From Chitinophagales bacterium (lineage in GTDB: Bacteria > Bacteroidota > Bacteroidia > Chitinophagales > UBA10324), in NCBI GenBank assembly GCA_025057275.1, contig JANWXQ010000013.1, positions 1 through 64,000 of the forward strand: DNA of 64,000 bases. The letters run 5' to 3'. Position 1 is the stretch's first letter. The number at the start of each line of letters is the position of its first letter. The notes under the pieces were generated by a model, which was not told where the DNA came from, ran no database searches, and saw only the letters and a program-made list of their open reading frames with translations. Position numbers and translations under genes: made by a program. Positions 1-7,335 of this stretch are shown in pieces.

Positions 1-138
1 GGACGTATGCTACAATGGCTGGATACTGCTCCCCATACCAGCATCACCCTGGACGTAAGCAACCTACCGGCAGGCATATACTTTGTGGAAATCCAGACCG
101 GCAGCCGCAGCACGGCGCACAAGTTGGTGAAGGAGTAG
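1..138 (+). CDS. C-terminal end of a T9SS-exported protein (5' partial)
   Basis: An open frame runs from the window edge to a TAG at 136-138. The visible 45 residues have the shape of a type A T9SS sorting domain: a beta-strand ITLDVSNLPAGIYFVEI followed by a short basic tail ending HKLVKE. In this family the domain directs Sec-exported proteins through the outer membrane, where it is removed. The catalytic or binding part lies outside the window, so its function cannot be given. No other gene shares its direction until ndk. Confidence 0.8.
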   Translation, partial: GRMLQWLDTAPHTSITLDVSNLPAGIYFVEIQTGSRSTAHKLVKE

Positions 139-272
139 CCATGCTTGCAGGAGTTTTTCCTCGTAAGTAACATTCAACTAAGCAGTCGCAAGATTCACAA
201 AAAGGAATACAATCCGGTTCTGGAGTCAGACCGGCTTCATCTGCTATTAAAAAAGGATTGATAACCTCCGCC

Positions 273-337
273 CTACTTCACCTCCAGCACCTCCACATCC
301 AAGATGAGGATGCTGTTGGGCGGAATGGTGCCGGCGC
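273..337 (-). repeat. Copy 1 of a 65-bp repeat: FKBP 3'-end remnant
   Basis: This stretch matches 1947-2011 at 64 of 65 bases (the only difference is at 300). Read on the minus strand it encodes AGTIPPNSILILDVEVLEVK and a TAG stop, the last residues of the FKBP protein at 1947-2804 with one Phe-to-Leu change. The match begins exactly at the stop codon. Upstream (338 to about 360) only a weak FKBP-like reading VLTYHS remains, so identity drops abruptly. It is either the relic of a duplicated FKBP gene or one arm of an integration-site duplication. It has no start codon and cannot make a functional isomerase. Confidence 0.85.
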
Positions 338-405
338 TGTGATAGGTTAGAACTCCCAGGCAGTTATTCGCCTTCAGTTTATTTCGGAGAATACGGCGAA
401 TTGAC

Positions 406-1569
406 CTAAACGGCATCACGGATTGGCAAGAACTTCTTCTGGTCAAGAATTGCGAAAATGCTTCTCAGCAAATAACTATGATAAAAGCCAAGTACATATT
501 TCCGTTTGCTGTCTTGTTCCCTTATGAGCATTTTTTTGTCTAAAAGCTTCCTTATCTGGCGGGAAACTTCCGCGTTTGTCTTTCCCTGAAAAAATTCTTT
601 GAAGTCGGCAGCTTTTATTACCTGCTTTTCAATGGTTTTTCTGAGCATATTCGCTTCAACGTGTGTTATGTATTTCCGCTCAAGTGCATGGGTGATTGCC
701 GGCAACAGAATTTCCTTTTTGAGATAACTATAATCCAATAGCTTATCAATTTTTTCCAATTCCACTTTTAGCCCGCTCAGAACATATTCCACCCACTTCA
801 GAATACCTTCATCGGTCCCTTTGTCTGCTTCTGCGAGAAAGGTGTAGTAATCATTTCTGTTTCCGCAAAACACGGCGGTGGGATTAATTATTCTTCCCTT
901 ATGAACATGGAAGCCGGCTTTAACCAACATTGCATAGGTAAGCAGGCGAACAGTTCTGCCGTTTCCATTTGCAAAAGGATGAATCCAGACAAAGCGATGA
1001 TGTGCAATGGCTGCCTTAAGCAAATCATATTTAGAGGGATCTATTCTGTTGATGAAACCAAAAAATTCTTCCATATAATCAGGCACCCTGATCCAGTCGG
1101 GCGGAATGTGATTAGACCCACGAATGTTCAAATTCATTCTTCTAAACTCCCCTGGGGTTCGGTCGCCTTCGCCATCCGGCGGCGGTCTTAAACCATCAAC
1201 CACCAATTTGTGCAACTCACTAATAAAAGCCCTGTCTATGGCACTTCCCATTATAGTGGATTCAACAAAATCCATTGCCTTTTCTACATTCTGAAGTTCT
1301 CTAATGCTTTGAGGAACAGTTTTATTCCCTGATAGTTTGGTTTCAATATATTCCGCAAGTGTGGTGTTATTACCTTCTATTCTTGCAGAACCAATGCTTT
1401 CAAGCGTATGAAAAATATGCTTTAGCTGAAAAAACACCATGGGATGGGTGGTGCCCTTAAGTGGCTTCCTTCGCAAATAATCCAGCTCAATGATGCGATC
1501 AGTTACCTCCGAGTTGAACGCTGGCTCAACCAGCCTCAAAGGCTGATGAATGAATTTCGGCTCCGTCAT
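406..1569 (-). CDS. Fic-domain protein AMP-transferase (class II, N-terminal inhibitory helix)
   Basis: Fic enzymes transfer AMP (or another phospho-group) from a nucleotide to a hydroxyl of a target protein. Numbered from the ATG at 1569, the protein has 387 residues. An inhibitory-helix motif SARIEGN lies at 61-67, the Fic substrate-side motif TPGEFR near 138-143, and the active loop HPFANGNGRTVR starts at His197. About 110 further residues resemble a winged-helix tail, as in many class II Fic proteins. The loop has Asn where many family members have Asp or Glu before GNGR. The frame could extend to a TTG at 1608, but the ATG fits the family start better. The gene is visibly more AT-rich than its neighbours and lies between two near-identical 65-bp repeats, suggesting acquisition by transfer. 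The target is unknown and no antitoxin gene is adjacent. Confidence 0.9.
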   Translation of the reverse strand: MTEPKFIHQPLRLVEPAFNSEVTDRIIELDYLRRKPLKGTTHPMVFFQLKHIFHTLESIGSARIEGNNTTLAEYIETKLSGNKTVPQSIRELQNVEKAMDFVESTIMGSAIDRAFISELHKLVVDGLRPPPDGEGDRTPGEFRRMNLNIRGSNHIPPDWIRVPDYMEEFFGFINRIDPSKYDLLKAAIAHHRFVWIHPFANGNGRTVRLLTYAMLVKAGFHVHKGRIINPTAVFCGNRNDYYTFLAEADKGTDEGILKWVEYVLSGLKVELEKIDKLLDYSYLKKEILLPAITHALERKYITHVEANMLRKTIEKQVIKAADFKEFFQGKTNAEVSRQIRKLLDKKMLIREQDSKRKYVLGFYHSYLLRSIFAILDQKKFLPIRDAV

Positions 1570-1946
1570 CCCGATCCAATTTACTGAAAATTGACAAAGC
1601 AACTTCAAAATAATTAACTCTGCTAACTCTTTATCTTCTTAAAATCAATGCTTTAGAAAAACGCCCCGATTGGCGACAATTAACAAAGCGGATTAAAAAT
1701 TTTTGCACCTCCATACTGTTCCACGCCAATGCATGAACACAGCATGCACTTTTCTGGCGTCTTTACAGAAGCCTAAGTCTGGAGTCAGAGGTTTGTAAAA
1801 AAGCATGGCACACAAGCCGTATGCGGCAACATCTTGGCCAGGCAAAAGAGGCCAAAAGCCTGCAACCTGAATGACAAAATATGATTCGTTAGGGCCTCTG
1901 CGAGGCTGCTCACTGCCATCGACAACAAGACGCAAACGATAGAAAG
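1570..1946. other. Intergenic part of the Fic island, no confident gene
   Basis: These 377 bases separate the Fic gene from the FKBP stop codon. An 80-codon minus-strand frame (1693-1935) is open but starts with no visible signal, resembles no family I know and has no clear domain; I do not call it a gene. An 11-base string CTGGAGTCAGA at 1779-1789 recurs at 220-230, outside the other repeat arm, and may be chance or a second short repeat of the same island. No integrase, transposase or tRNA is present here. Confidence 0.5.
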
Positions 1947-2011
1947 CTACTTCACCTCCAGCACCTCCACATCAAAGATGAGGATGCTGTTGGGCGGAAT
2001 GGTGCCGGCGC
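1947..2011 (-). repeat. Copy 2 of the 65-bp repeat, inside the intact FKBP gene
   Basis: This is the functional copy of the repeat, forming the last 21 codons and the stop of the exported FKBP isomerase. Its partner at 273-337 is in the same orientation, with 1,609 bases between the two. The arrangement of an intact gene end on one side and a detached gene end on the other is the pattern left by elements that insert at the 3' end of a gene. Confidence 0.85.
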
Positions 2012-2804
2012 CACGTTCGCCATAGCCCAGCACTGAAGGAATAATCAACGTGCCTTTGCCTCCGGCATGAAACAGCGCAATGCCTTCATCCCAACCTTTG
2101 ATTACCTGCCGGGCACCCAGTTGAAAGGTGAACGGTTCGCGACCGGGCTGTCTGGAGGAATCAAAAACGCGTCCGTCCAGCAGCCGGCCGGTGTAATGAA
2201 CGGTAACCTTTTTTCCGGCTAAAGCCTTCGGCCCGCTGCCCTGCTCCTGAATGAGATAATAAAGGCCTGACGCCGTGCGGTTGGCGGTCAGGTTATTGCG
2301 TTTGAGGTAATCTTCTATCTGCAGGCTCTCGGATTCCAACCTGCGGGCTGCCTCTTCGGCCCGACGGCGTTCAAATTCTTCCTTGGAGGTAACGTCGATC
2401 ACTTTAACTTTTACTTTAATGAATTCACCGCTCCGGGCAAAGGGCGGCCATTCGTTCTGGCTTTTAAACACGGAATCGGTGGGCAGCAGGATAACGGCGC
2501 TGTCGCCGGGGCCCAGCAGGGCAAATACTTCCATGGGATCGCCCGGATAGGTAGGCGGTTCCACGGTAAGCTGCAGCGGACCGATCTGGGAATCGTAAGT
2601 GGAAAACAGCACGGAATCCTTCATGGTGCTGTAAACGGCATTCAGCTTCATGATGTCGCTCTGGCGGGCCTTGGCTTTTCCCCCATCTACCACCATTTTC
2701 ACAAACAGACCGCGCGGCGTACGGATAAAACCGTCAGGCGCCTGCTGCGCCTGGGCCTGGGCAGCCAACAGAACAGCCGACAAAAGCACTACAAACCGTG
2801 ACAC
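1947..2804 (-). CDS. Exported FKBP-type peptidyl-prolyl cis-trans isomerase, tandem-domain
   Basis: The protein (285 aa) catalyses proline cis-trans isomerisation during folding outside the cytoplasm. A signal peptide occupies about residues 1-20 (cut after AQAQA). Residues 25-150 form a diverged FKBP-like domain lacking the usual active-site pattern. After a linker, residues 195-285 are a canonical FKBP domain with VHYTGRLLDG, VFDSS, VIKGWDEGI and GYGERGAGTIPPN. The start is GTG, three bases after the stop of the upstream lipoprotein paralogue, so both sit in one operon behind nrnA. Its 3' end is the source of the repeated 65 bp near 273. Confidence 0.92.
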   Translation of the reverse strand: MSRFVVLLSAVLLAAQAQAQQAPDGFIRTPRGLFVKMVVDGGKAKARQSDIMKLNAVYSTMKDSVLFSTYDSQIGPLQLTVEPPTYPGDPMEVFALLGPGDSAVILLPTDSVFKSQNEWPPFARSGEFIKVKVKVIDVTSKEEFERRRAEEAARRLESESLQIEDYLKRNNLTANRTASGLYYLIQEQGSGPKALAGKKVTVHYTGRLLDGRVFDSSRQPGREPFTFQLGARQVIKGWDEGIALFHAGGKGTLIIPSVLGYGERGAGTIPPNSILIFDVEVLEVK

Positions 2805-2807
2805 GTT

Positions 2808-3650
2808 TTAGCGTATGATGTCCAGACATTCAATTTCAAAAACAAGCGGCTCATTAGGCCCGATTACGCCACCGGAGCCCCTTTCGCCGTAAGCCAGACG
2901 GGAAGGAATGAGCAACAGTCCTTTGCCGCCCTTGCGGAAATGTGTTAATCCCTCATCCCAACCGGCAATCACCTGGCCGGAGCCAATGCGGAACTCAAAC
3001 GGATCGCGTCCCGGATTGCGGCTGGAGTCAAATACGGTTCCGTCCAGCAGTTTACCGGTGTAGTGCACCCGTACGCTGTTTCCGCTGGCGGCAACAGGGC
3101 CGCTACCTTCCCGCTCCATGGCCACATACAGGCCGCTTTCGGTGCGCTTCGCATTGATATTGTTTTTCTTCATGTATTCCACCAGCCGCTGCTCTTCCTG
3201 CGCCAGTTGTTCATTGGCACGGGCCTGCCGGAGGCTGTCGTAGCGGCTGGCCGGCATCAGATCCAGAACTTCCACATGCAGCCACATCTTGTCGTTGGGT
3301 TTCATGTTGGGGGGCAGGTGGGTGCGGTAAATGGTTTGTGCTTCCACCTGACACTTGGCGCTGTCGCCTACGCCAAGCAGGGTAAATACCTCCCAGGGAT
3401 CTCCCGGATAAATCGGCCGTGCCACCAGACTGATCAGGGGCTGGCCGCTGATGCGACTGTCAAACAACAGCGAATCGGCGGCATTGCGCCACTGAACGTT
3501 GTACGTAACGTAATCGCCGGGCTGGGCCTTGGGATTGCCTGCATCGTGTAAAATCACGTAACGAAGACCGTTCTGCGTTTTCTGCAGGCCCTCCTCGGAC
3601 TGGCAGGCTGCCAGCACAAGGATCCCACCCAGGAACAGCAGCCGTTTCAT
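2808..3650 (-). CDS. FKBP-type peptidyl-prolyl isomerase lipoprotein (GldI-like)
   Basis: This 280-residue protein has a lipoprotein signal peptide ending in LAAC (Cys16), so it should be membrane-anchored in the envelope. Like its neighbour it carries a diverged N-terminal FKBP-like half (about 25-140) and an active C-terminal FKBP half (about 185-280; VHYTGKLLDG, VFDSS, VIAGWDEGL, YGERGSGGVIGPN). Its ATG overlaps the nrnA stop codon by ATGA, indicating translational coupling. The order ndk, nrnA, FKBP lipoprotein recalls the gldI neighbourhood of gliding Bacteroidota, where GldI is an FKBP lipoprotein needed for motility; here the length is greater than that of GldI, so the assignment stays tentative. 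Confidence 0.9.
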   Translation of the reverse strand: MKRLLFLGGILVLAACQSEEGLQKTQNGLRYVILHDAGNPKAQPGDYVTYNVQWRNAADSLLFDSRISGQPLISLVARPIYPGDPWEVFTLLGVGDSAKCQVEAQTIYRTHLPPNMKPNDKMWLHVEVLDLMPASRYDSLRQARANEQLAQEEQRLVEYMKKNNINAKRTESGLYVAMEREGSGPVAASGNSVRVHYTGKLLDGTVFDSSRNPGRDPFEFRIGSGQVIAGWDEGLTHFRKGGKGLLLIPSRLAYGERGSGGVIGPNEPLVFEIECLDIIR

Positions 3651-4657
3651 GGTTGGTATTGCGCTAGATTGAGGCCGGCGAAGATAGCCACTAATTGTTC
3701 AACGGTTTGCCGTACGGGCAGCAGTGAGTTACCGCCGGCTGCATTAAAATGCCCGCCACCGCCGAAATGTTCCCTGCAGATTTTTTCAACAGAAAAATTG
3801 CCCTTAGAGCGCATGGATAACCTGGAACCTGTACCATTGGGAGTAACCAGCACCGACACCACGATATCGGTTATCAGCAAGGGATAGTTCACCAGTCCTT
3901 CGGTATCACCGGGCTGCACCTGAAAACGAAGCATGTCCTCCGGCTCCAGGGCGATGATACCTACCGGCAGATGTTCGGGCAACAGCATGCGGTGCTCCAG
4001 ACTGAAGCGAAACAAATTCATACGCCGGCGGCTGAAGTTTTCGTATAACCGGCTGTACACGACCGTATGGTCAACACCCCTTTCCAGCAAATCCGCAGCC
4101 ATGCGATGCACGGCAGGTGTAGTCGTAGGTATTCGGAACCGATCGGTGTCGGTCAGCAGGCCGGCATAAAGACAGGTTGCCACGTTGTGGTCTATACGCT
4201 GCCGCTCGCCCAAAGCATCTATGAAGCGGTAAACCATCTCGCAGGTGGAAGAAGCCGTGGCATCGGTAAAAGAAAACGAGAAGACGTCTTCCGGGTTCAG
4301 GTGATGGTCAATAAGCACTTTCGGTGCCGCCGACCGGGCAATACGCAGGCCCAGGTCGCCGTTACGGTAAAGCTGATTAAAATCCATACAGAAAAACAAG
4401 GTGGCCTCGTCCACCAAACGGCCGGCTGTTTCCGGCTGTTCCGGTTCTACCAGCACCTGCTCACAGGCCGGCAGCCAGCTCAGGTATTCGGGAAAAGGCG
4501 TCGGCGAAATGACCACGCAACGATGACCGAGGGATGTAAGAAAATGATAGATAGCCAGCGAGGAGCCCAAAGCATCACCGTCAGGTCGCTGATGAGTGGT
4601 AATGACAATTCGTTGAACGGAATGCAGCAGCCCTCTGACTGCTTCAATAGCCTGCAT
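3647..4657 (-). CDS. nrnA: DHH-family phosphoesterase (oligoribonuclease/PAP phosphatase NrnA type)
   Basis: NrnA-type enzymes degrade very short RNA oligonucleotides and dephosphorylate 3'-phosphoadenosine-5'-phosphate in the cytoplasm. Numbered from the ATG at 4657 (336 aa), the DHH domain shows the metal-binding sets THQRPDGDALGS (His22, Asp26, Asp28), CMDFN (Asp92) and IDHH (117-119). The DHHA1 domain near the C-terminus carries GGGGHFNAAGG. A longer frame to 4726 lacks an ATG start and would overlap the promoter, so I start at 4657. A -7 box lies only six bases upstream of this ATG, implying a nearly leaderless transcript. It heads the operon with two FKBP genes and diverges from ndk. 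Confidence 0.9.
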   Translation of the reverse strand: MQAIEAVRGLLHSVQRIVITTHQRPDGDALGSSLAIYHFLTSLGHRCVVISPTPFPEYLSWLPACEQVLVEPEQPETAGRLVDEATLFFCMDFNQLYRNGDLGLRIARSAAPKVLIDHHLNPEDVFSFSFTDATASSTCEMVYRFIDALGERQRIDHNVATCLYAGLLTDTDRFRIPTTTPAVHRMAADLLERGVDHTVVYSRLYENFSRRRMNLFRFSLEHRMLLPEHLPVGIIALEPEDMLRFQVQPGDTEGLVNYPLLITDIVVSVLVTPNGTGSRLSMRSKGNFSVEKICREHFGGGGHFNAAGGNSLLPVRQTVEQLVAIFAGLNLAQYQP

Positions 4658-4663
4658 CGGCAA

Positions 4664-4671
4664 CAAAGTTA
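4664..4671 (-). promoter_or_regulatory. -7 box TAACTTTG ahead of nrnA
   Basis: This is an exact match to the Bacteroidota -7 consensus TAnnTTTG on the minus strand. It ends six bases before the nrnA ATG at 4657, so the transcript would begin at or very near the start codon. No clear -33 TTG was identified at the normal distance. Confidence 0.6.
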
Positions 4672-4702
4672 GTGCCGGCATGTTTGCTGCCGTGATGCCG
4701 CC

Positions 4703-4710
4703 TACATTTG
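4703..4710 (+). promoter_or_regulatory. -7 box TACATTTG ahead of ndk
   Basis: This is an exact TAnnTTTG match 37 bases before the ndk ATG. A TTTG at 4683-4686 could be the -33 element, at a slightly short spacing of 16 bases. Together with the minus-strand box at 4664 it forms a compact divergent promoter region. Confidence 0.65.
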
Positions 4711-4747
4711 CAGCCGCCCGAAACAATCAAACCGAAATCAAACCGCT

Positions 4748-5173
4748 ATGCCATCCTCCTTTACCCTCACCCTCATCAAACCCGATGCCGTAGCAGCAGG
4801 CCACACCGGCAAGATCCTTCAGCACATTTGCCAAGCGGGTTTTCGCATTACAGCCATGAAAATGGTGCACCTCAGTGAGCAACAGGCCGGCCAGTTTTAT
4901 GCCGTGCATCGTGAACGACCGTTTTACAGCGATCTGGTGCGCTTCATGACGTCAGGCCCTGTGGTGGCTGCTGTCGTGTCAGGGGAAAATGCTGTGGAAC
5001 GCTTCCGTGAGCTGATCGGCGCCACCAACCCTGCCCAGGCCGCTGAAGGCACCATCCGCAAACTTTTTGGCCAGTCGGTAGAACGCAATGCCGTTCATGG
5101 CAGCGACTCAGAGGCTAATGCCGAGCGCGAAGCTGCATTCTTCTTTTCCGAACTGGAGCGCTTTAATCTGTAG
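4748..5173 (+). CDS. ndk: Nucleoside diphosphate kinase
   Basis: Ndk passes the gamma-phosphate of ATP to other nucleoside diphosphates through a phosphohistidine intermediate, balancing NTP and dNTP pools. The 141-residue protein has the usual family length, the N-terminal TLTLIKPDAV strand, and the catalytic motif RNAVHGSDS with His117. It diverges from nrnA and its last 11 bases overlap the end of the convergent CoA-binding gene. Confidence 0.97.
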   Translation: MPSSFTLTLIKPDAVAAGHTGKILQHICQAGFRITAMKMVHLSEQQAGQFYAVHRERPFYSDLVRFMTSGPVVAAVVSGENAVERFRELIGATNPAQAAEGTIRKLFGQSVERNAVHGSDSEANAEREAAFFFSELERFNL

Positions 5174-5591
5174 GCGGCCCATAGCGGCCTGAAGCGAGCA
5201 GCGTCAACGTGCACGCCTCCACAACCTCTGTTCCGACTTGCTGCATCAAGGCGGCCAATTCTTCGTTTTCTGTCCCCGGATTAAAGATGACCCGCATGGG
5301 GCGTAACCGCAGCAGGTAGGCATAATATGCTTTTTGCCGTTCGGCATTGAGGTAAAGGGTTACGGTGTGTACGCCGCTCAACGCCGGCATGCCCGTTACG
5401 ATAGGAACAGCATCCACCCATCCCGCTCTGTTACCCAGCGCAACTACCGGATACCCTGCAGCCACCAAGTGTTGAACGGCCAGATTGGCAAAGCGCTGAC
5501 GCCTGGCAGAGACGCCGATGACCACGGTAAGCCATTTGTTAACATTTTTTCCACCAGGCTCGCCATGCGCTACTTGTTTGGTTACGATCAC
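5163..5591 (-). CDS. CoA-binding domain protein (YccU-like)
   Basis: The 142-residue protein is a single Rossmann-like CoA_binding_2 domain: a first strand TVVIGVSARRQRFAN, then HLVAAGYPVVALGNRAG, a YLNAERQ segment and RPMRVIFNPGTEN. Such proteins bind CoA or acyl-CoA in the cytoplasm; their physiological role is poorly defined. The only in-frame start upstream of the domain is GTG at 5591, which leaves about 17 residues ahead of the domain, so the exact start is uncertain. It converges on ndk with an 11-base overlap. Confidence 0.82.
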   Translation of the reverse strand: MIVTKQVAHGEPGGKNVNKWLTVVIGVSARRQRFANLAVQHLVAAGYPVVALGNRAGWVDAVPIVTGMPALSGVHTVTLYLNAERQKAYYAYLLRLRPMRVIFNPGTENEELAALMQQVGTEVVEACTLTLLASGRYGPPTD

Positions 5592-5707
5592 ACCTTAACC
5601 TGCTTAGCCTTTTTGAAGAACTGCCAAAACTATCCACCTTTGAAACACCGCCCGAAACGATTTCGTAATACGCCTTGAAAACACCAGTTTATTTAACCCC
5701 CAGTTGT

Positions 5708-5992
5708 ATGATTCCTGTCATTTCTGCCGATCAGATTCCGCAAGAGCTGCTGTGTAAGGAAGATGTTTTTGCCGATCAGGCTTTGAGGCGAAAACGCATT
5801 CAGCAATTGCAACAGGCGGCACGTCGCAACCGTATGTTTTACAGTAAGGCCATCATCTGTTTTGAAACCCTTAGCGGGCCGAAACAGGTGTGTGCGCATA
5901 TCTGGGAAGTGACCGATACCTACCTGATCCTGAAAGGTGGCATCAACCTTCCCATAGCCTGCGTGCGTGAAGTAAGCATCAGCGATAACTGA
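5708..5992 (+). CDS. Conserved hypothetical protein, 94 aa
   Basis: I do not recognise a named family. Starting at the ATG at 5708 (the frame is open to a TTG at 5675), the protein is soluble. It has a basic, Gln/Arg-rich predicted helix (residues about 25-50, ALRRKRIQQLQQAARRN) followed by a likely beta-rich half containing VCAHIWEVTDTYLILKGG and IPIACVREV-like strands. The pattern of short strands ending in SISDN suggests a small barrel that could bind nucleic acid, but that is inference. It stands alone between divergent and convergent neighbours, with coding character similar to the flanking genes. Confidence 0.7.
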   Translation: MIPVISADQIPQELLCKEDVFADQALRRKRIQQLQQAARRNRMFYSKAIICFETLSGPKQVCAHIWEVTDTYLILKGGINLPIACVREVSISDN

Positions 5993-6014
5993 AGTTACGG
6001 CAGGACAACAGCAT

Positions 6015-7295
6015 TCAGAACAGCATGCTCAACGGATGCTGCAGGAAGGATTTTACCGTCTGCAGAAATCGGGCCCCTGTAGCACCATCCACCACGCGGT
6101 GATCGCAGGAAAGCGTAACCTTCATCACCGATGCCACCCGAACCTGCTGGTCAGCCACTACGGGAACTTGCTTGACCTTGCCTACAGCCAGAATGCAGGA
6201 ATCCGGTGGGTTAATGATGGCTGTGAACTCGTCTATGTCCAGCATGCCGAGGTTGCTGACGGTAAAGGTGTTGCCCGCCATTTCATCGGGTTGGAGCTTT
6301 TTCTCCCTGGCCCTGGCTGAAAGCTCGCGGATTTCTTTACTGATTTGAGCCAGTCCCTTGCGGTCGGCGTGGCGTACCACAGGCACCAGCAATCCGTCGT
6401 CCACCGCTACGGCTACACCAATATGCACATGGTCGTAGTAACGGATGACGGTCTGGCCGCCGGCATCGGCTATCCAACTGGAATTCACTGCCGGATGCCG
6501 CGTGAGCGCCATAGCCACGGCTTTAACGATGATGTCGTTGATGGAAATTTTTATGTCAGGGTTGATTCGCAACAGTTCCTCCCGGTCGGCCAGGCAGCGG
6601 TCCATTTCAATTTCGGAAGTGAGGTAGAAATGCGGTGCCGTGAACATGCTTTCGCCCAGGCGGCGCGCAATGGTTTTGCGCATCTGACTGATGGGTACGT
6701 CGCGGAACGACTCACCACCTGAAGCGGCAACCGGAGTTACTGGTTGGGTGGAGATGTAGTGCTCCACGTCGCGTTTGATGATGCGGCCGTCGTCACCGGT
6801 GCCCCGGAGGGCCGTAAGGGGTACTCCGGCTTCTGCTGCCAGTCGCCTGGCCAGCGGTGAAGCCTTGACTCTTCCTGAGACAACCGGTGTTTCGGCAGTT
6901 GCCTTTTCTGCCGGTAACTCCGTTGGCGCCGGACGCTCGCCGTTGCTAGGCGCCACCGAAACGGATGGCGCTGCCGGAGTTTCCGATTTTTTCTCCTGCT
7001 GGGCCGAAGCAGCGCCACTGAGTCCGCTGAGCAACGGCTGAATGTCCTCACCCGGCTTGCCAAGAATGGCGATGACGGCATCCACCTTTACGGTTTCACC
7101 TTTTTGGGCGCCAATGTGAAGCAGGGTGCCCTGCTGAAAACTTTCAAATTCCATGACGGCTTTGTCGGTTTCAATCTCAGCCAGCACCTCGCCGGGCTTT
7201 ACCGTATCGCCCACCTGTTTATGCCAGGCTACGATTACGCCTTCCGTCATCGTATCGCTCATCTTGGGCATGCGCACCACTTCAGCCATATTCAT
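6015..7295 (-). CDS. Dihydrolipoamide acetyltransferase, E2 of a 2-oxoacid dehydrogenase complex (pyruvate type)
   Basis: E2 carries acyl groups on a swinging lipoyl arm and transfers them to CoA, forming the core of the complex. The 426-residue protein has one lipoyl domain (about 1-80; lipoylated Lys in EIETDKAVMEFE), a Pro/Ala-rich linker, a peripheral subunit-binding domain (about 145-180; ASPLARRLAAEAGV, GTGDDGRI) and a catalytic domain from about 200. The last has the active-site motif SCDHRVVDGATGARFL. The ending SMLF and the single lipoyl domain fit PdhC of Bacteroidota. It follows dnaX in the same direction, 40 bases downstream. No E1 or E3 gene is adjacent; a fused E1 lies at 46.3 kb. 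Confidence 0.93.
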   Translation of the reverse strand: MNMAEVVRMPKMSDTMTEGVIVAWHKQVGDTVKPGEVLAEIETDKAVMEFESFQQGTLLHIGAQKGETVKVDAVIAILGKPGEDIQPLLSGLSGAASAQQEKKSETPAAPSVSVAPSNGERPAPTELPAEKATAETPVVSGRVKASPLARRLAAEAGVPLTALRGTGDDGRIIKRDVEHYISTQPVTPVAASGGESFRDVPISQMRKTIARRLGESMFTAPHFYLTSEIEMDRCLADREELLRINPDIKISINDIIVKAVAMALTRHPAVNSSWIADAGGQTVIRYYDHVHIGVAVAVDDGLLVPVVRHADRKGLAQISKEIRELSARAREKKLQPDEMAGNTFTVSNLGMLDIDEFTAIINPPDSCILAVGKVKQVPVVADQQVRVASVMKVTLSCDHRVVDGATGARFLQTVKSFLQHPLSMLF

Positions 7296-7335
7296 TCAAT
7301 TGCCGGGTAAAAATACACAGCGCAACACAGGCCTC

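Noticed and set aside
1693-1935. An 80-codon minus-strand open frame between Fic and the FKBP gene
   Set aside because: It matches no family I know, has no promoter box or plausible start context and lies in the island's non-coding part. It is kept only as a remark.
139-2011. An integrase, transposase or insertion sequence to explain the Fic island
   Set aside because: None is present between or beside the repeats; mobility is inferred only from the repeat and composition.
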